A stretch of 64,000 bases of DNA from Prorocentrum cordatum (GCA_963575745.1 CAUYUJ010009435.1:20001-84000); one strand, 5' to 3'. Positions 11,520 through 24,542 are shown, counted from the first letter of the stretch. Numbers and translations are program-made. Notes: a model not told the origin generated them from the sequence alone.

Positions 11520-13745
11520 TAACACTCAGAGGCACTGACAGGGCTGCCTTCTCCCAACCCTGATCGCCGCCATGCAGCCACGCTGCATCAGCAAGACTGC
11601 TGATAAGGACGCAGTGCCCTTTGAGTCTGGATGGGGGGGATGAGGAGGGTGAAGGGGGAGGGGGAGGAGGGAGGATGAGGGGGCGAGGGAGGGGGACGCA
11701 CGGGCACACTGGGGAAAAGGTGCGCGTCCTTACCCTGGGTTCTGACTGCATCACCATCGCCTCTCCTGCTTGAACCCCCCCTACCCTGATCACTCCCATA
11801 TCAGCATCATCATCCATCTTTTTATCATTCCCCTGCTCTCAAATCCTCCTCCTGTCCTCATCCTAACGTTCCGTATTTCTCTTCCTCCTCATCTTTTTCT
11901 TCGTCGTCATATTTCTGTTCTACGCCATCCTATTCCTATTCCCCCTCCTCCTCCCCCTGCTCCGCCTCCTCCCCCCTCACCTCCTCCTCCTCCTCCTCCC
12001 CCTTCTCCTCCTCCTCCTCCTCCTCCTTTCGGCGTGCGTGGCGCGCCGTTGGCTTTTATTCGGACGAGCGGGCTCTGCGCACCGTCGCAGGGTCACGTCT
12101 CGACGCCCGAGCTAGGGCAGGAATCATGCAGAGCAAGCATCTCCTCATGTGTCTGGGTATCTGGACCTTCCATAGTGACGAACTCTTCATGTGGGTCCTC
12201 ATCATACGTGATTTCATCGTCGGAACGGGGCTGACCAACAGGCGCATCGAAACCAGCGAGCGCAAACTCCTGGAAGTCCCGAGTGTAGCACATCCACAAG
12301 CCATGCTCCGAGGTGCCGTTCTCCCAGCGGTGCCTGAACTCCTGGAGCTCAGCACGAAGGAAAGGGATGGCTGGGGGCAGACCGCGGTCGGCAACGTCGC
12401 TGGCCGCGGTCTGACCCAACCGCAGTGGAAAGATAATAACACAAATGCAAAAACGTGGAAGATCCTCAGTAGAGTGGATCTGGAGCCGAGGGCGCTTTGC
12501 CGGCGTTGGCGTCGCATCAGAACTTGTCGATGCGACCCGCCTGCGCGCGGCCAAAAAAACGTGTCAGGGTGGACGCATGCGGAAGGAAGGGCGAGGAAGG
12601 GATAGACTTGATGGGGAGGATGCTACATTTTGTTTTTACATCAGGATGTTACGTTTATTTGTGCAACACTGGGTATCTTAAGCTGAAGGCCGTTACTGTT
12701 AGCTGTTGGAATTAGCTATACCTTTGAGCTGGATATTGGAGCTTAGAGGCGATTGCACATTGAAGCTTGGAGATGTGTATTTGGCTTGAATGCTGAACAA
12801 GTGTGCCATTAACACTAGAATGTGGCTGCAGCACCAAACAAGATAACAAAGAACGCACGCCTGTCAGGTGTGCCTGTGGAGGTCACCACAGTATCGTTCT
12901 TCAGCCGCGCGAACTCCAACTGCAGATGATTTCACCAGGATATGATAAGAGAGGAACCAGGGAGGAGGGACAGAGGGAGGAGGGACAAAGGGAGGAGGGG
13001 CAACAGGGACGATGGGAAAGGGAGGACGGGGGAACGGGAGGAGGCGAAAAAGGTGGAGGGACACGGGTGGAATGATGGTGGACGGATTGGACAGTGCATC
13101 GACCTCTTTCTTCCTTCTCCCTCTCCCCCATCGTCCTAATACACGCCCTCCTCGTCCATCCCCCCTCCGATGAGGCGCGATCGACCCGAGCAAAATGCGT
13201 GCGAGATATAGGGTGGTGGGGCCTGCAAAGGCCTCGCATCGTGCGAAACATCAGTAACCTGCGCGTTGAAGAGCCTGATGAACTTGGAAGCCTCCTCCCT
13301 GGTGTGGAACTTCGAAAGGACCATGGTACCCACGAGCTGGCCCCTCTTGTATATGTCCGACGGGTAGCAGCCCCTGGATTCAAATAGCGCCCTGCCCCCC
13401 CCCCCCCCCCCGAGGCAGTCACGAAACCCATGATCAGGAGCGGCGAGGGGACGGAGGATGGGGTGAGGAGGAACAAGGAAGGGTGTGCATCAGAAGGGTG
13501 AAAGAGGGGAATTGGTTCAGAGAGGAACGGTCGAGTTTGGAGGGCAGAAAACAGATGTGGATGGATGGAGGACGCATGCTCAATCGTTGGTGCCACCTCC
13601 TCGCTACGCCTGCTCCACCCCTGTCTGTCCGTAATCCTCTCTTAGTGATGCCCTGCGCAACATTGTGCATTCTGACGCACAGCGGGTCGTGGCCGCGCGG
13701 GCACTCCATGGCTGCCATGGCGTTGACCGCGGCCTTCGCCCGTCA
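11520..13745 (-). CDS. Gene 4: possible unrecognised minus-strand gene
   Basis: Several exon-like segments in gene-cluster orientation. 13745-13640 reads AAVNAMAAMECPRGHDPLC. 13391-13259 contains YPSDIYKRGQLVGTMVLSKF after a GGGCAG acceptor and before a GTTACTG donor. 12540 to about 12095 begins RVASTSSDATPTPAKRPRL and includes EFRHRWENGTSEHGLWMCY and DDEITYDEDPHEEF. A short segment near 11780-11745 precedes a GTAAGG donor, and a possible last exon lies near 11630-11520. Only the 13.3-kb and 12.3-kb segments look convincing, the joins are not resolved, and no start codon was assigned. CPRGHDPLC might bind metal. No family is recognised, and the segments may belong to more than one gene. Confidence 0.35.
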
Positions 13746-13945
13746 TCTTGAGAGGGAGTATCGCGACAGAGGGTGCTGGAGGAGTGCTGTGGGGGAGGGG
13801 GAAAGGGGTGGGGAGGAGGGGCGAGCGGGGGGGAGGGGGGTAGCGTGGGGGAGGGGAGAAAGGGGCGAGTGTAAGGGGAGGAGGGGGCGCGGGGGGAGGA
13901 ACGGAGGGAGCGATGCGGGGAGGAACTGGCGCGGGGGAGATCAAG

Positions 13946-14990
13946 GCCTCGGAAAAAAATAGCGAACACTCATGCCACATTCATCTGTGAACGCCTCCCC
14001 CTCCCCCCAATGGTCAAAGTTGGCGGTGGGTCTGATGAGTTGCACCTCGACCGCAGCCCCCCCCCCCACGTGCCAACTTTGAGTCTGGGGGGCAGGGGGA
14101 GGTGTTCACTAATTGTTTCCCTCGACCGTCTGTCTCCCTCCATCCCGTTCGCTCGTTCGATGTGCGATGCGTGCAATGTGCATTGTTTAGGGTAAGGGGC
14201 ACAATCAAGGCTATAGTGGTAGTTTCTGGGGGGACACCTTGATATCTTGAGAGAAGGTATCTTGAGATGGACTCGTACGTCATATCTTGAGAGGTGGTAT
14301 CTTGAGAGGAGCTCGTACTTCACATCTTGGGAATGTGTACATTGAGAGGCTATCTTGAGAGGGTCTGTTCTTGATATGTTGAGAGATGGTATGTCGGGAT
14401 GGGGGTATCTTGAGATGGGCTGTTCTTGATATGTTGAGAGATGGTATATCGGGAGGGTGTATCTTGAGAGGGGGTGTTCACGATGATCAATGCAATTCGT
14501 GCCGACGGACTTCCGTCCTCCACAGAGGTAGCACCGAGCGAGGAGAATGAGAGACTGCGCTGGATGAACGGAACCTCTTTCTTCGAGCACTGAGCCGTCC
14601 CCGAGCGAACTCCAGCTCACATTCACATGGTCATTGCAAGCGCGGTTGGGCCTCTACTTCGCCCGCACAGCAGGCGCCCGATACGATATTGCATACAGCG
14701 CATATCATTTCCCCTAGGCAGAAAACGGGGACACATGCGGGCATGCTCATGGTATGCCCTCGCTGTCCCCAAAGATTCGTCTGGCCACGGCGCGCTACAC
14801 TCAACACCCATAGTAAGGGCGCAATGTGAGGGCGCAGCAACCCTGGACGTCCCCAGTGGATGTCGTTGGGTAGCACATCGGGTAATGGCGGGTCGAGGTC
14901 GAAAAGGCGATGATGCAAGGGTAGCGTTGTAGAAGCATTGCGCGCTTACTATGGGTGTCGCTTTTAAACACTACTGCACGTGGGATCCTT
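13946..14990. other. Intergenic stretch between genes 3 and 4
   Basis: No convincing exon. It holds the TATCTTGAGAG repeat at 14233-14475. A short plus-strand stretch at 14485-14570 reads protein-like (RADGLPSSTEVAPSEENERL) but has no supporting splice sites and was not called. Confidence 0.4.
14233..14475. repeat. TATCTTGAGAG degenerate tandem repeat
   Basis: At least ten variants of TATCTTGAGAGG or TGATATGTTGAGAG spaced about 18-35 bp apart. The unit order is irregular and no clean period was found. Confidence 0.75.
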
Positions 14991-14997
14991 GCACTCC

Positions 14998-16020
14998 TCA
15001 TGGCGTCTCATCTCGCAGGGCCTTGGCCGCGGCCTCCCTCGCTATCTTGAGCGCCTTGGCGTGGGGCACCCCCCTCGCCTCCGCGGCCCGCCTGGCAGTG
15101 TGGTAGGCCCTGGCATGGATGCACTTCGGAGTCATTGACAAGGGCTTACCAGCAGCTTTCCCCTTCGAGGGCGAAGGGGTGGTGGCCTTGCCCTTGGGTG
15201 GCGACTTGGCGGCTGCTTTGGGCTTGGGAGTTCCACTCTTGGGAGACGGCTTCTTGGGAGACGGCTTTGGCTCTGCTTTCGGGGTGGCTGCCTTGCGCTT
15301 GGGTGTGGCGCCCACACTCTGGCCACCCTGATCGCTGCCCCCCCCCCCTTGTATTGAGATTTGGCGTTGATCGTGGGGAAGCCCTTGGCGGACATCAAGA
15401 GGTCGCGCATGTCCCCGCCGTGGTTCATCCAGACTGGGACTGTCGGCACGGGTCGGTACACACATAAGACATAGAGACGTCTATAGATATGTATATATAC
15501 ATACATACACACACCTTGATAGTCACGGCCGACACGCACACATCTAGCTGCATACTGTGTGAATTACATTGTGCCTGAACATGCGGAGCTATACACCATG
15601 AGGTGCAGACGACAATTCATCATAACACTTTGAGGTGCAACGTGCAATTGATAATGTGGGTGCGTACGCCTTGATGCCCATATCACACATGTAGCACGCG
15701 CGTAGGACAACGCCAGACAACCAAACATCCAGGTGGGAAACCATGTAGACATATAACTTGCTGCATATCTGAGCTGATCCGCGTTGTACAACATAAGAGC
15801 ATCACACGCACTGAGCACACGTGCCTGGGCTCGTCCCACTCATGGCCGTCACGGCCGTGGTGACCGCCGAGTGCTTCTTGAGAATGTCTTTGATGAAGTG
15901 CAGGCCTAGTGGCAGACGGCCCGAGGAGCTGGATCATTGTCGGGCAGGAAAGAAGGGGAGCGTATAATACTAAGTAATTGTGATATGAGTATTCGCAGTA
16001 GTATTAGTAGCATTAGTAGC

Positions 16021-16055
<35 letters not shown>

Positions 16056-16107
16056 CAGTAGTAGTAGTAACAGTAGTCGTAGTCGTAGTCGTAGTAGTAG
16101 TAGTAGT

Positions 16108-16144
<37 letters not shown>

Positions 16145-19100
16145 CTAGTAGTAGTAGTAGTAGTAGTAGCAGTAGTAGTATCAAAGTAGTAGCAGTAGTA
16201 GTAGTAGTAGTAGTAGTAGTCGTAGTAGTAGTAGTGGAGAAGTAGCAGTAGAGTAGCAGTAGAGCCTCAACGTTGCAGATTATATTTAGGAAGGGCGGAT
16301 GCGATGGTGATCGTGGTATGGCGGGGAAAGTGAGTGGAGGGAAACCCTTGGCAATCCCGAGCAAGCCTCCCCCCGTGTCGCTGTCGTGAACGACTGGCGC
16401 GAGCTGGCCTTCGACGGGCGCGGGGACGACATCAGCAGACATCCCGCCCGTGCAACCCTCCTCGGCCTCCAAGATATCGTCGGGCTCGGTGGTACGCCAT
16501 GATCCGTGTGCGGGGGCCTCGGGCAGGGAGCGCGCGACTCGAAGGTAACTGCAAGATATGGTAACACAGTAAATGGCTTGCGATGCGTGCACCACTCATT
16601 GCGGCACAACTGAGGAACACATTCACGCATGCAGCGACACCTAATTGACGAGGGATGGGGTCGGCGCGGAGGGGGAGGAGTGGGAGGAAGAGGAGGAGGA
16701 TTCGAGAGAATATGCGTGATGCAGGCAGATTGGCGAGATGGAGGCGTCGGGCCTGCTGCGCAGGCACAGGGGAGGAGTGGTCCACGAGGTCGAAGAGGTC
16801 GGAGAGGATCTCGGTCTCCCTCGGCGACGCCTCCCCTCCAAACGTTTAGGGCGAGGGGCGGATGTGGAGGGGAATCGGGTGCGGTGAGAAGATGTGGAAG
16901 CATCCGTGTAAGGTCATGCACCGTAGGGTGACAAGATGCAATCACACACGTTGGAATGTAGACCGTGTAATGCGGAAGACAATCAGAGCACCAAACATGT
17001 AAAGGTATACGAAGTGATGCGCCAAGGCACGACACCATAACAAACAACACATCATAGCGAACACGGCGTCATAACCATGCGCCATAACAAAACCGACATC
17101 ATAACCATCAATAAACCATAACAAACAACACATCATACCAATCAAATCATCATCACAAACAATACATGTGACATCAGAACAGACACGATATCATAACAAC
17201 ACGACATCATATTAAACAAGGCATCAGAACAAACAAGTGCACAGCCACCCTATCCCACCCTGTTCATCATGCGTTGCAAGCTCAGCGTGTCCTTCTTGAT
17301 GTCGCGCAGCTTCGATAGCGTCGACCTCCCCTGCTACTCGGATCGCACGTGTCATCCCTGATCGTCACATATGCCTCCCCGTGCCGCATGTCCATCTGAC
17401 AATTGCGCGTATCTGCATACATGTGTGCATACATGCATCGTTGCGTACACACATGTGCACATGTATATACGTGTACACGTGTAAACATAGTCACCCATAT
17501 TCCTGCAGACGCATGTGTGCACATATGTGTACGCATACACCATGCCTGTACGCATGTATGCATATGTGGCACGCGCACGCTGAAACACCTAATCTGTCGG
17601 AGCCATATGTTCTACATATTTCAAGCATGGGCACACATGCATGCGGGTGTTGCGTTCGCATGTGTGTACGCATCTGCGCGCACGCATACATGCATATGTA
17701 CATACATGCTCACATACATATACCGATGTACGCATAGTGTACATGAGTTGAGCGTACATGCCCCTGCGCACGCATGCGTACACAGTCGCAATATTGTGTA
17801 TATGCATACACACATACATACATACATACATACACACACATACATCCATCCATTCATCCATCCATCCATCCATACATACATACATACATACATATATACA
17901 CCAACGTTTGCCAACGTACACATACGCATATGCATGCCAACGTGTGTGCACGCGCACATGCTTAGTATATACGCGCGCCCGTGCCACTATATGTGTATGT
18001 GAGTGTTTGCATGTGTGCCCATGCGAAATCCCACCTGCCCATTGATACGCATTTGCACCTAACAACGTCCCCAACCCTAAGCCTGATGTACCAGCCAGCG
18101 TTCGAGCACGTCTGGGCGAAGTCCTTGCTGTCTCCAGCAGCGAATATGATTTCAGAATCAGCATATAGTTTCTCCAAAGATAACGCGAACTTCTTGGGCG
18201 GGAGGCAGCAGTTCGGCGCAACCTCCCCTACAGGGATGTCATAGGAAGGGAGGGGCATGACAAGGGGGTACGGACTGATGCTGAAACTAGGCGACGATCG
18301 GTTGACACCCAGACTGCGGCGCTAACGGGGGCCATGAGGGGCACATCGAGGGGCGCCATGGGCATTTCGGGAGCACCGTGAAGGATACCTGGGAGATACT
18401 TGGAGGGATACCTGCAAGCACGCACAATACCTGCAGGGGATACTTGGAAGGAGATACTTGGAGGATATACGTGGACGATACTTGGGGGAGATACTTGGAA
18501 GGATACCTGGGAGATACCAGGAATGGCACAAGGGAGGATACCTTCAGGGAGTGACACACGCACGCACATACCAGGAAATTTGCCCGCACGCACATATCTG
18601 GAATCAGACCTGGAAGCACGCACCCAGGAACGATCCCTGGAGGCACACCAGGAAAGATACACCATGCTCCACCATTGCCACATACGCCCACATCCTCCCC
18701 CTCATCCCTGCTCCCTCTCCAATGCACCTCCCCTAGCGTTCCGTCCCAATTCCTTATCCCCCTCTTTTTTGTCCTCATCATTCTCGTCCTTCTCCTCATC
18801 CTCCTCATCCTTCTCTTCCTCCTCCTCCCCCTCGTCCTGCTCCTCCTCCTCCTCGCTCTCCTCCCCCTCGCCATCATTCTATCCCTCGCCCTCCTGTTCC
18901 TCATCGCTATGCTCCTTCTCCCAACTCAGACCCCTCGCCCTCCTACTCTTTGCCCCCTACCCCTCGCCGCCCTACAACCCAACATGCTGTCTCTTCCCCT
19001 CCCCCATCGCACGCGCGCGAGCGGCTTGAAGATATCTGCGAAGTGGGCCAACACCGTGGCCGAGGGGGTAGACCTGACTGGGCGGGCGCGGGCTGGGGGC

Positions 19101-19661
19101 GTGTGGGAGCGAAGGGGTGAGGGGGTGGGGCATGGCACGGATGCCGAGCTTAACTGTGACGGATATTGGGGCCGATGTGAAACGTCGGCGACGTGGGGAA
19201 CGACCACGATTACGATTGTGATGGCGACGCAAGGTGCGATGCACAACTCATTATTACAACAACTTCTACGACTACCACTACTACGGCACCTGCTATTACT
19301 ACTACCGCGACTACTGCTATCTGTGTTGCTACCACGAATACAGCCACTATTTTTATTATTACCAATACCACTACTACTACGACTGCTACAACTACTAACA
19401 CTGCCAATCATACTACTATTGCTGCTTCGACTTCTACGGCTACTATTACTACTATGACGACTACTACTACTACGACGACTACTACTACTTCTACTACTGC
19501 CACTACGCCTACGACTAAGATTACTAATACTTCTACTGCTACGTCTACTGTTGCTGCTACTCGTGCTACGGCGACTACGGCCACGACTACGGCTGCGACG
19601 ACAACGATGACGACGACGATGAATACGACTACTATTCCTACTACTACTACTACTACTACTA

Positions 19662-19708
<47 letters not shown>

Positions 19709-19807
19709 GCTACTACGGTTACAACCAACGGCTCGTGACACGACAACTGCGTCTACTACTACTACTACTACTACTACTACGACTACTACTACTACTACTA
19801 CTACTAT

Positions 19808-19842
<35 letters not shown>

Positions 19843-19843
19843 T

Positions 19844-19882
<39 letters not shown>

Positions 19883-19886
19883 GAGG

Positions 19887-19926
<40 letters not shown>

Positions 19927-21164
19927 TTACTTTTACTATTACTACTACGACTACTACTACTACTGCTACGACTACTGCTACTACTGCTGCTCCTGCTACT
20001 ACTACGTTTCTTATTGGTGCTGCTCTTGCTGATGACGCTGCTGCGACGACGACTACTACTACTACTACTACTACTGCTACTACACAGGATGATACACATA
20101 CTGATGCATTACTGCTACTACTACTACTACTATTACTACTACAACTGATACGTACAGTACGGCGAATACTACTACTACTACTACTACGACTACTACTACT
20201 ACTAATACTACTACTACGGCTACTATTACTTTTCCCACACTACTGCTACTATGATTGCCCTTACTAATAATATTGATTCGGGTGCTAGTACGACGACAGC
20301 GGCGACCATAACTACGGCTACTACTACTACTACTACTGCTACAACTACTATTACTATTCCTACTACTACGACCACGACTACGACGAATAACATTGCTACG
20401 AATACGGCTGCTAGTGTCACGACTACTGCCGCGACCCTGCTGCTTCTGCTTCAGTTACTACGACTGCCACTACCACCGCCATCAGGACGACGACTGCTAC
20501 TGCGACTACTGCGGGTGCTACTGCTAACCACAAATCGTACTACGAATACTGATAGTACCACCACCACCACTACTGCTGATGCGGCTACTACCCCTACTTT
20601 GCCTACCAGTACTACTGCTAATGCTTGTACTGCGAGTGATAGCAATATAGAGCTGATGCGGCTGAGACTCACCATGTGTTAGTACCGCACATTGTCCATC
20701 TATTACGACCACTCCTGCTACTACGAATGGTACTGCTAATCGTGTTCCTACCGCTAATGTTTCCTCGCTACTGCGGTTACAGCGGTTACACTGAGATACT
20801 ACGATACAGCAACAGCTGCTACACCTTCTACGACTGGCGCTACTATTAAGATGGCTCATTACCAGACTAAGCCTACTACCACGACTGCAGTGCATATTGT
20901 GGCTAAGACGAATACCATTAGTATTATTAGAATACTACGAATAGAACGGTTCCCACCACTGCTTCTACTTCGACTGCTACGGCGACTACCCTTTCTGTTG
21001 CTGTGACTCACACGACCCTTACGACCACGGCTACGGCGACTACTGCTACGAATAATACTACGACGGCGACGACGACTACTACTACTATTGCTACTACTGC
21101 TACTACTACCTCTACTATTACACTGCTAGTACTATGCCTACCATTACTACTACTACTACTACTA

Positions 21165-21198
<34 letters not shown>

Positions 21199-22880
21199 GA
21201 CTATCCGGACTGCGACTACTCTTACACAAACTACCACGACTACGGCTACCATGCGGCCCCGCACTATTATTATTGCTACTACCACGACTACGCTACACAA
21301 CTACTGCTTGTGCGACTGAGTTAGCTGCTACCCTATATTTACTGCCACGGCTACCAATCGCACTGCCAACATTCCTGCCACGACGGTGGCGACGACGACC
21401 GCGTACGACCAGGCATCATACATCTACGACGATTCGTTTCATTACTTCTACGCCTACGTCAACCTGCACGCCTGCTGCGGATACGCCTGTCCTGCACTGC
21501 ATACAGCTGCCACTCGCACTACACGTACGAACACTATTACTGCTATCATTCCTAATACGAATACTGTTGTTACTACCACTATTACTCCGACTACCATGCT
21601 ATTAACACGGCTACTGCTACTGCTACTACTTATTAGGTTGATACCACCACCGCCTCTAATATTACGTTGGCTATTCCAACAACTACTACTGCTACCGCGA
21701 CTCGTACTACTACTACTACTGGGACTGCTACCCCCATTGCTACGACGAGTACTGCTACCTCGACGGCCGCTACGACTACTACTACCGTTAAGTTTACCAC
21801 TGCTACTCCTACGGCTACTGCTACTAATGTTACCACTCCGACTACTACTCCCACTACAACTACTACGGCCACGGTTGATACTATTACCGCAACTACAACC
21901 CGTACGCCTCCGACTGCTACGGCTACTACTAGTACTACACACACACTATCGCGACTACGAGCATTGTAGATTTTACTACTGGTACTACTACTACTGCTGC
22001 TATTGCTGCCGCTACTACTACTACTACTACTACTACTACTGCTACTGCGACCACGGCTGCTAATACTACGCACACGGCAACTGTTCCTACAACAATTGTT
22101 ACGACCACTATTACTAGTAGTTCTAGCACGGCGGCTCTTATTCCCAATACTACTACTACTACTTTCAACCACTACTACTATTATTATTACTACTACTACT
22201 ACCACTACTACTACAACTACTACTACTACTGCTACTACTACTACTACTACTACTACTAGCATTACCACTATTACGATTAGTAGTAGTAGTACTACTACTA
22301 CGAATGAGAACATCCCAGCTACTACTACCCCGTACTGTTACGACGCACTGCCACCACCGCAACTACGACTACTGCCACCACCACTATTAGTACTACTGCT
22401 ACGACTTCGACCGCTACTACCATTACCACTATCACTTCTATTATTTTTAGCACTACCGCGCTACTACGGCGACTACCTGTGACTTGCGTTGGTATGTTTT
22501 CGTATGGTTGTACGTATATTTCGACTTCGGCTTCTGTGGCTACTACACGTGGTACTATTATAGCACAAGTACTCGCACAAGTACAGACAGTAGTGCGAGT
22601 CGCTGGGTGCTACTACTATGACTACCAGTATCATTTCTACTACTACTGCTGCTAATGCGGCTGCTATTATCACTACGAATACTAGTACAACTACCAACCA
22701 CTACTACCACTACTACTACGATTGCTGCTACTGCTACCACTACTGCTACTACCACTGTCACCGCTGCTACTGCCGCTACCATTGCTACGATTAGCCGTAG
22801 TATTAGTAGTATCGCTATTCATACTACGATTACTACAACAAGTACTACTGCTACACCTACCACTGCACTTGTTAGTACTA

Positions 22881-22911
<31 letters not shown>

Positions 22912-23034
22912 GACTACTACGACTACTACTGCTACTACTACGACTACGACTACGACGACTACTACTATTACTGCTACTACTACTACTACTACTACTACTA
23001 CCACTACTACCACTACTACCACTACTACTGCTAT

Positions 23035-23067
<33 letters not shown>

Positions 23068-23075
23068 GGCTACGG

Positions 23076-23127
<52 letters not shown>

Positions 23128-23132
23128 ACTAT

Positions 23133-23229
<97 letters not shown>

Positions 23230-23280
23230 GCTGCTGCTACTACTACTACTACTACTACTACGACTACTAGTACTACTACG

Positions 23281-23312
<32 letters not shown>

Positions 23313-23349
23313 ACTACTACTACTACTACCACTACCACTATTACTACTA

Positions 23350-23398
<49 letters not shown>

Positions 23399-23773
23399 AA
23401 CTACTACTACTACTACTACTACTACTGATGCTGCTGCTGCTACTACTGCTGCTACTACTACTACTACTACGACCTGTGGGCCGCCATTTCTTGAAGTGGC
23501 CGGATCACGCCCATGAGGTCTCTGGTGTTCCTCCCGCGCGAGCGGGGGCAAGGGGGAAGGGGGGGAACGAGGGGGAGGAAAGGAGGGGGCGAAACGGAGG
23601 GGAGGAAGGGGGCGAGGGGGAGCTCCCTTTCTCTCTCCATCCCTCACTCGTTGCTGTTACCTCCCTTCCTCCTGTTCCCCCCTCCATGCCCGCCGTTCGC
23701 GCATCCATTTTTGTAAGACCGTGTACATCTCCGTGACGGAGATGTCCGTGTCCGGCTTCGCACGAGGGGCCAT
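14998..23773 (-). CDS. Gene 3: unrecognised nine-exon protein with 4.4-kb intron
   Basis: Minus-strand exons: 23773-23727 (ATG at 23773, begins MAPRAKPDTDISVTE), 23521-23474, 19073 to about 19015, 18227-18035, 17325-17259, 16830 to about 16768, 16517-16346, 15905 to about 15825, and 15439-14998 (TGA at 14998-15000). Phases agree at most junctions, including the one across the 4.4-kb intron (AG|G, giving MAAHRSTPSATVLAHF). Some donors must be GC. The last exon needs one extra G in the 11-G run at 15338-15348 to stay in frame. The product is about 370 residues: a middle part with KKFALSLEKLYADSEIIF and LSKLRDIKKDTLSLQRMM, an acidic linker, then a Lys/Pro/Ala-rich tail with SPKK-type motifs (KPSPKKPSPKSGTPKPK) and a short basic helix near the C-terminus. 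SPKK motifs bind the DNA minor groove in histone H1 tails, so a chromatin role is possible; this is inference. Confidence 0.55.
16015..16240. repeat. TAG/AGC microsatellite in gene 3 intron
   Basis: Plus-strand TAG triplets with an internal AGC block near 16107-16134, lying between gene 3 exons 16517-16346 and 15905-15825. Confidence 0.9.
17400..18015. repeat. ACAT/ATGC/CATC-rich simple repeat in gene 3 intron
   Basis: Alternating purine-pyrimidine DNA: CATACATACA blocks, a CATCCATCCATC block near 17843-17872, and dispersed TGTGCACATGT motifs. Much of it could adopt Z-DNA or cruciform structure. It fills the intron between exons 18227-18035 and 17325-17259. Confidence 0.85.
18370..18640. repeat. 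GGATACTTGGAG degenerate tandem repeat
   Basis: About twelve copies of GGATAC[CT]TGG[GA]AG-type units with irregular spacing, in the gene 3 intron upstream of exon 18227-18035. It grades into GGAAxCACGCAC units on the right. Confidence 0.8.
19245..23473. repeat. 4.2-kb ACT/ACG repeat occupying a gene 3 intron
   Basis: Over 4 kb of ACT and ACG triplets with GCT, ATT and TTT variants on the plus strand. Pure ACT runs occur near 19640-19705, 19750-19960 and 22880-23460, and the repeat is more degenerate at 20.2-22.8 kb. It is bounded by gene 3 exons at 23474 and 19073. Frames through it give poly-Thr, poly-Leu, poly-Tyr or poly-Ser only. Confidence 0.9.
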
Positions 23774-23837
23774 CGCAGCGGCGGTGGAGGGACGGGACTG
23801 GGCGTGCTCAGTGCGACTTTGCGGCGAAAGTGAAATA

Positions 23838-24003
23838 GGTGGCCACATGTGGACCCTACGCACTCCCCCAGATACGATTCCTAAGGGAGTATGGGGGGGG
23901 GGTCTTCGCTCGGGAACTCCCGAGTGACTTGAGACACGCCCCCACTCCCCCACACCCCCTTCAGGAATCGCTGCGGGTAGGGGTGGGTCCACATGTGGCT
24001 ACC
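23838..24003. mobile_element. Foldback (MITE-like) element, copy 2
   Basis: The left arm starts GGTGGCCACATGTGGACCC and the right arm, on the opposite strand, starts GGTAGCCACATGTGGACCC. Further in, CGATTCCTAAGGGAGT pairs with CGATTCCTGAAGGGGGT. The centre contains CTCGGGAACTCCCGAG. Arms are about 60-65 bp. The ends match the element at 3839-3990. It lies 65 bp upstream of the gene 3 ATG. Confidence 0.75.
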
Positions 24004-24039
24004 GAACACACATGAACATGAAACGCCGACATGCAATAC

Positions 24040-24100
24040 ATATATATATATATATATATAGATATAACAATTATGTGTATATCTGTATATATATATATAA
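24040..24100. repeat. TA dinucleotide microsatellite
   Basis: Two TATATA blocks separated by GATATAACAATTATGTG. Confidence 0.85.
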
Positions 24101-24542
24101 GAATCGCCGCAAAGGTGCCCTGAGCATGCTCGCCCCGACCCTGAGCATGCTCGCCCCGACCTCCTGAGCACACATGCAACTCGTGAGGGAGGACAACGGG
24201 GAAGAGATAGAGAAGACAGGCAGCAAGAAAGAGGATATGGCACAGCAGATGAGCGAAGAGAGGAGGGGGATACTGTATTTGCAAGCTAATGCGCACTCGC
24301 GCCACATCCGACATCTCCCCCTCTGCATCACAATGCCTGCGAAGTCGCAGCAATAAGAATTGCAACACGTCTGCAACAAATTCGCAACACAACTGCAATA
24401 ACACTACATCACAATTGCACCAATGATGCATCACATGTGTTGATGTGTAGTGCATGCTTTTACACTGCTTAACAAAACTGCAAATATATCCCCAACGAAA
24501 CTGCAACACAACTGCAGCGAACATGCAACAAGACTGCAACAC

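Noticed and set aside
12093-12554. Gene 4 segment taken as a complete 153-residue protein starting at 12554
   Set aside because: The first codon is TTG, not ATG. A CGCGCAG acceptor at 12541 makes an internal exon starting at 12540 more likely.
17389-18221. Cys/His/Tyr-rich ORFs (HTYIHTYIH, VCMYVCMYVC)
   Set aside because: Translations of the CATACA/ACATGC simple repeat within a gene 3 intron.
19193-23428. Many poly-Thr, poly-Leu, poly-Val, poly-Ser and poly-Tyr ORFs
   Set aside because: Products of the ACT/ACG triplet repeat read in six frames.
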